The notes under the pieces were generated by a model that ran no database searches, was not told the DNA's origin, and worked only from the letters and a program-made list of their open reading frames with translations. From positions 1 through 10,582 of the forward strand of contig JBGOUV010000243.1 of the NCBI GenBank assembly GCA_041477815.1: 10,582 nucleotides of DNA, given 5' to 3'. Below, piece by piece: positions 6,328 to 10,582 of the stretch. This stretch comes from JBGOUV01 sp041477815 (GTDB taxonomy: Bacteria; Acidobacteriota; Terriglobia; Bryobacterales; JACQDG01). Within the stretch, counting starts at the first letter, position 1, and each line of letters starts with the position of its first letter. The position numbers and the translations under genes were made by a program.

Positions 6328-7002
6328 ATGCTTCCAGCCTATACGTCCCTGACCCTGGCCTTCGCCGCCCTTGCTGCGCCCGCCGATCCTCCCCGTATCC
6401 CCGTCGACAACGACCAGGTGCGGGTGATCCGGGCCTCCGACATACCCGGGCAGAAGAGCGCCCTGCATAAGCACGACGTCAATCGCGTCATGATCCACCT
6501 GGACCAAGGCTACATGCGCCTGGCCTTCCAGGGCGGCAGTGTCAAAGAGGTGCGCTTCCGGGCCGGGGAAGTGCGGTGGGACCCGGCCGACGGGCTCCAC
6601 ACCAGCGAAAACGCCGGTCCGACGCCCTTTCACATTGTGGAAGTGGAAATCAAGAAGCCCCAGGGGTCCCCGGTGCGGTTTTCGGCCCAGGACCCGCCCC
6701 GGACCGACCCGAAGCACTACCGGGTGGAGTTCGAAAACGACCAGGTCCGCGTACTGCGCGTGCGCTACGGGCCGCGAGAAGCCGCCCCCCTGCACGAGCA
6801 CGCCCTGCCCCGCATCACGGTCAACCTCACCGAGCAGACCGTCCGACTGACCCTGCCCGACGGCTCCCAGTCGGACCTGCACCGCGCCGCCGGCGAGATC
6901 GTCTACGCCGGCACCGCCGCCCGCCACTCCGAGGTCAACGTCACCGACCAGCCGTTTGAAGTTGTCATGGTGGAATTGAAGACCGCGGCCGGTGGCCGGT
7001 GA
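6328..7002 (+). CDS. Exported bicupin protein (two tandem cupin domains)
   Basis: A 224-residue protein with an N-terminal hydrophobic segment (LTLAFAALAAPA, residues 8-19), probably a signal peptide. It holds two homologous beta-barrel repeats. Repeat 1 begins VDNDQVRVIRASD (about 26-110) and repeat 2 FENDQVRVLRVRY (about 135-218). Each has the cupin HxH pair (LHKHD at 46-50, LHEHA at 155-159) and a later His (91 and 200) in the second cupin motif position, so both barrels could bind metal. The bicupin fold includes dioxygenases, isomerases and sensors; which applies is not evident. The start ATG 6328 is chosen because the export core follows directly; no clear RBS is seen, and the frame is open far upstream over the integrase remnant. 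It converges on the SagB-type gene 37 bp away. Confidence 0.8.
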   Translation: MLPAYTSLTLAFAALAAPADPPRIPVDNDQVRVIRASDIPGQKSALHKHDVNRVMIHLDQGYMRLAFQGGSVKEVRFRAGEVRWDPADGLHTSENAGPTPFHIVEVEIKKPQGSPVRFSAQDPPRTDPKHYRVEFENDQVRVLRVRYGPREAAPLHEHALPRITVNLTEQTVRLTLPDGSQSDLHRAAGEIVYAGTAARHSEVNVTDQPFEVVMVELKTAAGGR

Positions 7003-7039
7003 CAAGACGGCGGCTACTGCCTTCCGGTTTCCGCCGGGA

Positions 7040-8437
7040 TCAGGCGGATCTTCTGGCGGGATGACCGGCTGCGGTCAAGAATATCGCGTCTTTCCCGGCC
7101 GCGTGCGGGGAGAAGAACCGCACCACGTCATCGTCGAAAAATGTCAACCCGGTGGCCCCCAGCCGCTGCCCGTACGCCGCCAGGTACATCTTCCCCCCCA
7201 GCAGGCCCGCCTCCAGTTGCACCGCCCGATACCCCCGATTCCCCAACCGCCCCAGCGCCCGCTCCAGATCGGCCAGGAAGAATACCGCCACCGCCGCGTC
7301 CCCCGGCAAGTCCTGCTCCAACCCCAGATAGGCCGCTTCCCGCCGAAACTCCCCCGCCTGCAACAGCTCCAGCTTCCGGTCCTCTACTTTGTAATAATAG
7401 GCTCCGGCCTCCACGCCCTCCACCGCGTTCACGATCAGGTATAGCTCATTCCATCCCCACCCGAAATCCGTGGACACGGTCCGGGCGCCCTGCAGGAGGA
7501 TCTCCGCCAACTCCTCCTGCCGAATCGGTTCCCGCCGAAACCTTCGGGCCGACCCCCGCCGCAGAATCACCTCCTCCACGTCCGCGCGGGGGCCGGGGGT
7601 CGCAGGCCGGGGGCTGGGGATGGAGGCGCGCCAGCGGAGGACCTCTTCGAGATTCGACAACTCCGTCGACGCGTGCATCTCCCGCATCAGCGGGTAATCT
7701 ATTTCCTCGCGCGACGCCGGCACCGTCGCCAGCCGCAGCTCCGGCATCTCGCCGGGCGGCGCCGGCGCCGCCTCCGCTTCCCCCAGCGCCATCACCGACA
7801 GCGCCACCTCCTTCTCCCTGTCCAGCCCCAGCAGCCGATTTACCTCCGCGTCCACGAATCCCACCAGCACCCGCGACTCCCATCCCATCGCCTCCGCCAT
7901 GGTCACCAGGTTGGCCAGGATGGTTCCGTTATCCCAGCCGAAATGCCGGTACGTCCGCGCCTGGTACTTCCACGCATTCCTCCAGTAGGTCCCGGTGGAC
8001 ACTACATACAGCGGCGCTGGCGGCAGGCCTGACAGGGCCCCCCGCCAGTCCCCCGGCCGCAGCCGCCGCAGAGCCAGGTCCCCGGGGCCAAAGTGGTAGA
8101 CCCCCGCCTCCAGGTCCTCCAGGTCCCCGCACACCACGTACAACTCGATCTCGTAGAGCGCCCCCGTACACGCCGCCGCCCGAAACAGGATCTCCCCGTC
8201 CGGATACTGCCTCCGCCTGGTGATGCCCGCCGAAAAATAGAGCAGGTGCGTCAGCGCCTCGCGCCTCCAGGGCGACACGCCTTCCGGCCGCCGGGTCTCC
8301 CGAGGCAAGGGAATCGGCTCCAGGTCCGGATAGATCTTGAAAGGCAGCGGATAGTTGTCCCAGTCCAGGTAGTGGGCGTTGGTACGTACGCTGTGGGGCG
8401 AATGCTTGGTCAGATCGTGATATTCCCGGGCCGTCAT
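7040..8437 (-). CDS. SagB/ThcOx-type FMN-dependent dehydrogenase, two nitroreductase-like domains
   Basis: A 465-residue flavoenzyme. Family members oxidise azolines to azoles in streptolysin-S-type peptides, but stand-alone forms have unknown substrates. The N-terminus reads EYHDLTKHSPHSVR and LPFKIYPDLEPIPLP, a typical lead of this subfamily. Domain 1 (about 55-220) has ITRR, RAAACTGALYEIELYVV and KYQARTYRHFGWDNGTILAN. Domain 2 (about 285-460) has LRRGSARRFRREPI, QEELAEILLQGAR and FLTAAG, so both look intact, with FMN expected at the domain interface. The linker at about 272-285 is encoded by a 7-nt repeat. The ATG at 8435-8437 overlaps the transporter's TGA (ATGA), with GGAAAGG 8 nt upstream, so translation is coupled. 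No cyclodehydratase or precursor peptide is nearby, which argues against a classical azole-peptide cluster. A longer upstream frame is rejected because it runs out of frame through the transporter. Confidence 0.9.
   Translation of the reverse strand: MTAREYHDLTKHSPHSVRTNAHYLDWDNYPLPFKIYPDLEPIPLPRETRRPEGVSPWRREALTHLLYFSAGITRRRQYPDGEILFRAAACTGALYEIELYVVCGDLEDLEAGVYHFGPGDLALRRLRPGDWRGALSGLPPAPLYVVSTGTYWRNAWKYQARTYRHFGWDNGTILANLVTMAEAMGWESRVLVGFVDAEVNRLLGLDREKEVALSVMALGEAEAAPAPPGEMPELRLATVPASREEIDYPLMREMHASTELSNLEEVLRWRASIPSPRPATPGPRADVEEVILRRGSARRFRREPIRQEELAEILLQGARTVSTDFGWGWNELYLIVNAVEGVEAGAYYYKVEDRKLELLQAGEFRREAAYLGLEQDLPGDAAVAVFFLADLERALGRLGNRGYRAVQLEAGLLGGKMYLAAYGQRLGATGLTFFDDDVVRFFSPHAAGKDAIFLTAAGHPARRSA
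7588..7619. repeat. 7-nt tandem repeat (CCCCRGC on the minus strand, 4.5 units); G4-like on the plus strand
   Basis: On the minus strand the units read CCCCAGC, CCCCGGC, CTGCGAC, CCCCGGC and a partial CCCC. It encodes PSPRPATPGPR, the linker between the two nitroreductase domains. The plus strand has four G-runs of 4-5 with 2-, 9- and 2-nt loops, a possible G-quadruplex. A 7-nt unit changes the reading frame if copy number changes. Confidence 0.6.
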
Positions 8438-9270
8438 CTTCCGCGCCTTTCCAGATACAGGATCACCCCCCACAACAGCGCGAACCCGGCCGCCTGTCCC
8501 GCCGAGATCCGCGCCCCCAGGAACGTCCAGTTCAGCAGCGTGGCTGTCGCCGGGAAGCTCAGCTCCCCCAGCGCCGCCAGCGACGCCCTGGTATGTCTCC
8601 ATCCCTAGTAATACAGCAGCAGCGCGGCCAGCCCTGGAACCAGCGCCATCGCCGCCAACAGCCCCGCCTCGCGCCAACCCGCCTCCACGCGCCCGCCGCC
8701 CAAGATGGTGAGGACCGGCAACGCCGCCACGATCCGCAACGCCGTCAGCGTGGGAAACGAAACGCTTCGCAACGAGAACCGCCCCAGCACCGTGCAGCAC
8801 CCCCACAGCGCCGCCGCCCCCAGCGCCAGCGCCGCCGCCAGCAGGCCCTCGGGACGCGCCATCGCCCACCCGAAACTCACCAGGTACCCCGCCGCCAGCG
8901 CCACCCCCAGGCATTCCCAATACCGCTTCCCCAGCTTCTCCCCGAGCATCACCCGCGCCAGCAGCGCCGTGAACAACGGCTGGGTCTTTTGCAGCAATAC
9001 CGCCGTAGTCGGATTTCCCACCCGGATGGCCTCGGTGAACAGCACCGTCCCCAGCGCCGACCCTCCCCAGGCGATCGCCAGCACGGCCGCCCACTCCCGC
9101 CCCCCCAATTCTCTCCACTCTCGCCGGCCGCGCCACAGCGCCGGGGCCAGCACCAGGGTCAGGATCAAGTGCTCCAGCCAGACAATCTGCGCGCTGCCCA
9201 AGGTCGCCGTCAGCGGACGCCGCAGCAGCGTATCGGTCCCCCACAGGCTGGCCCCGGCGGCGACCCACAC
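8434..9270 (-). pseudogene. EamA/DMT-superfamily transporter interrupted by an in-frame TAG
   Basis: A multi-span inner-membrane protein of the drug/metabolite transporter family, about 278 residues if read through, the usual EamA size. The first EamA repeat has ASLWGTDTLLRRPL, IVWLEHLILTLVLAPALW, EAIRVGNPTTAVLLQKTQPL and FTALLARVMLGEKL; the second has AAALWGCCTVLGRFSLR and ALRIVAALPVL. After LLLYY a TAG (8605-8607) interrupts, yet the same frame continues GWRHTRASLAALGELSF and runs through the last spans to a TGA at 8434-8436 that overlaps the next gene's ATG. Homologues usually have a charged or polar residue where the TAG lies (YYRGLR type), so one base change explains it. The start is unsure: GTG 9270 avoids overlap with the TPR gene; TTG 9381 is in frame but overlaps it by 91 nt. 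Substrate unknown. Confidence 0.85.
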
Positions 9271-9290
9271 GAGGCCCCAGCGCCGGTCGC

Positions 9291-10582
9291 TTAGCGCTTC
9301 CGGTTTCGTATCGACTCCAGGATCTGACGGAACCGCGGCTCGCTCCGCACCGCCGCCAGCAGCGGGTCCCGCTCGAACCAACCTGCCCGGTCATCCCCCG
9401 CCCGCACCGCCCGCTCCAGCCAGTCCAGCGCCGGCGCCTTATCCCCGAGCAGCGCGTAGCACTCCGCCACCGTCAATACCACCGACCCATACTGGGAGGC
9501 CTTCAATACCTCGGCGTCCAGCTCCCGGCGGGCTTCCGCGGCCTTTCCATCCCCCGCATACACCAGCGCCTGCATCAGCCTCAAACGGTAGTTCTTCCGG
9601 TCCTCCACCCCCACCCTCTCCAGCGTCTCACGCGCCTTCGCCGCCTCCCCCGCCGTCAGATACGCCAGAGCGAGATACGACAGCGCATAGACGTTCTGCG
9701 GATCCTGCTCCAAAATCTTCTCCTGCTCCCGGATCGCCTCCGCCACTCGCCCTTCCTGCCGGAGGTACTCCCCCAGATTCATCCGCGCCGGGAAAAACGC
9801 CGGGTCCCGGTCCAGCAGCTTCCTCATGATCGCTTCGGCCTGCGCGTACTCCCCGTTCAGCTCATGATAGTTCCCCATCCAGATCGGCCCGTCCACGTCG
9901 GTGGGATCGAGTTCCATGGCCCGCCGCGCTTCCTGCTCCAATTGCTCCTTTCTTCCCTGGTAGTAATACACAGCAGCCAGCCCCGCGTGGGCCCGCCCGC
10001 ACTCGGGATCCTCCGCCAGCACCGCCCGGATGTCTTGTTCCGCCCTGTAGATCCAAGCCGAGTCGTTCGACGCTCCGGAGTCCACCATCAGCAGGCTGGT
10101 GAATCCATACCAGGCCCGCGCCTCCGCAAACCGGGGATCGAGTTCCAGCGCCCGCTCCAGCATCTGGCGGGTCCGCGGCAGGTTCAACTGCTGCCCCATG
10201 GACACAATCGCCCGCCGGTAGTATTCATTGGCTTCCGCGTTCTTCGAAAGCCGCGGCCCCCGCGGACCGCGCCGCCCGAGCCACGTACCCACTACGCCTA
10301 CGCCAGCCGCCGCCACGCCCCCGGCCACCCACCACAACCACCGCCGCCGCGACGCGGCCGGCGCCGCCGCCGCCGCCCCCGAAACCGGCAGCGCAAAACG
10401 CATCGATTCCACCGCCTCCAGCGCCGCCTTCACCTCCCCCGCCCGCTGATACCTCCCTCCCGGCTCCTTGGCCAAACAATGCTGGATCACCCCGGCCAGT
10501 CCTAGTGGTACCTTCTCCCCCAGCGGCGGCGGCGGCTCCCGCAGGATCGCCGAGGTCACCTCGAACGCCGTGTTCCCTTGAA
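9291..10582 (-). CDS. Ser/Thr protein kinase with TPR sensor region, C-terminal part (5' end off the window)
   Basis: The window holds about 430 C-terminal residues. The first about 57 are the end of a Hanks-type kinase C-lobe: FEVTSAILREPPPPL followed by LAGVIQHCLAKEPGGRYQRA, the usual last helix region with its conserved Arg. A low-complexity Ala/Pro stretch leads to one membrane span (WLWWVAGGVAAAGVGVVGTWLG). A mostly helical region of about 320 residues with several TPR-like pairs follows (RALELDPRFAEARAWYGF, RAMELDPTDVDGPIWMGNY, KILEQDPQNVYALSYLALAY). The end, WFERDPLLAAVRSEPRF, is typical of TPR tails in this class. Such proteins place the kinase in the cytoplasm and the TPRs in the periplasm. 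The catalytic loop and ATP site lie outside the window. It is followed 20 nt later by the transporter and then the SagB-type gene, so it heads or belongs to that operon. Confidence 0.93.
   Translation of the reverse strand, partial: QGNTAFEVTSAILREPPPPLGEKVPLGLAGVIQHCLAKEPGGRYQRAGEVKAALEAVESMRFALPVSGAAAAAPAASRRRWLWWVAGGVAAAGVGVVGTWLGRRGPRGPRLSKNAEANEYYRRAIVSMGQQLNLPRTRQMLERALELDPRFAEARAWYGFTSLLMVDSGASNDSAWIYRAEQDIRAVLAEDPECGRAHAGLAAVYYYQGRKEQLEQEARRAMELDPTDVDGPIWMGNYHELNGEYAQAEAIMRKLLDRDPAFFPARMNLGEYLRQEGRVAEAIREQEKILEQDPQNVYALSYLALAYLTAGEAAKARETLERVGVEDRKNYRLRLMQALVYAGDGKAAEARRELDAEVLKASQYGSVVLTVAECYALLGDKAPALDWLERAVRAGDDRAGWFERDPLLAAVRSEPRFRQILESIRNRKR

Noticed and set aside
7003..7039. Possible terminator between the convergent bicupin and SagB-type genes
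   Set aside because: Only GGCGG/CCGCC with a 17-nt loop and no T-run could be found, too weak in GC-rich DNA.
7040..9270. Azole-modified peptide (streptolysin-S-like) biosynthetic cluster
   Set aside because: Only the SagB-type dehydrogenase is present; no cyclodehydratase, no leader-like precursor ORF with Cys/Ser/Thr-rich core was seen.
8438..9394. Upstream extension of the SagB-type frame to 784 codons
   Set aside because: The extension is Gly/Ala-rich out-of-frame translation of the transporter gene, and the ATG at 8437 has an RBS and stop-start overlap.
8705..9829. Long Pro/Ser/Arg-rich plus-strand open frame
   Set aside because: Composition reflects the C-rich complement of minus-strand genes; no domain, and it spans two real genes.
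1..10582. CRISPR array or defence island
   Set aside because: No direct repeats with unique spacers and no Cas, restriction-modification or toxin-antitoxin proteins are recognisable.

Overview
The window comes from a GC-rich bacterium. The best guess is an acidobacterium of the Solibacteres/Bryobacterales type. The grounds are a Ser/Thr kinase fused to TPRs, exported tandem TldD/PmbA paralogues, a two-domain SagB-type dehydrogenase, short 7-8 nt tandem repeats and a GTAGCACAGG-type palindrome. This taxonomic guess rests on gene style only; no marker gene for it is present.

Layout. (1) 1-1913, minus strand: a MacA-like membrane-fusion adaptor followed 5 nt later by a MacB/LolD-type ABC ATPase that runs off the left edge, so an export or lipoprotein-type ABC operon. 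(2) 1914-1985: a compact divergent promoter region with a perfect hairpin over the adaptor's Shine-Dalgarno and -10-like boxes overlapping on both strands. (3) 1986-5538, plus strand: two tandem TldD/PmbA-family genes, both with N-terminal export signals. The first keeps the HExxxH zinc motif and a conserved Cys. The second has lost both and carries a +1 frameshift near 4074. An 8-nt tandem repeat in inverted orientation sits at their junction. (4) 5544-5810, minus strand: a small acidic ORF with a strong RBS, 29 nt downstream of tRNA-Leu(UAA). (5) 5811-6327: no intact gene, but the C-terminal catalytic part of a tyrosine recombinase is left, plus a 12-bp copy of the tRNA 5' end. (6) 6328-7002, plus strand: an exported bicupin. 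(7) 7040-10582, minus strand: a tight operon read right to left. It encodes a Ser/Thr kinase-TPR protein (start off the right edge), an EamA/DMT-type transporter interrupted by an in-frame TAG, and a stand-alone SagB-type dehydrogenase whose ATG overlaps the transporter stop.

How it fits together. The left part is envelope and periplasm oriented (ABC export, exported protease pair). The right part is a signalling-transport-flavoenzyme operon. The middle is an old tRNA-linked integration scar. Three reading frames in 10.6 kb are broken (TldE-like frameshift, EamA amber, integrase remnant), which means real decay, sequence error, or both. The most unusual structures are the SD-sequestering hairpin, the inverted 8-nt repeat array around a start codon, the amber codon in an otherwise intact coupled gene, and the stand-alone SagB operon. 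No complete new defence or biosynthetic system is evident.
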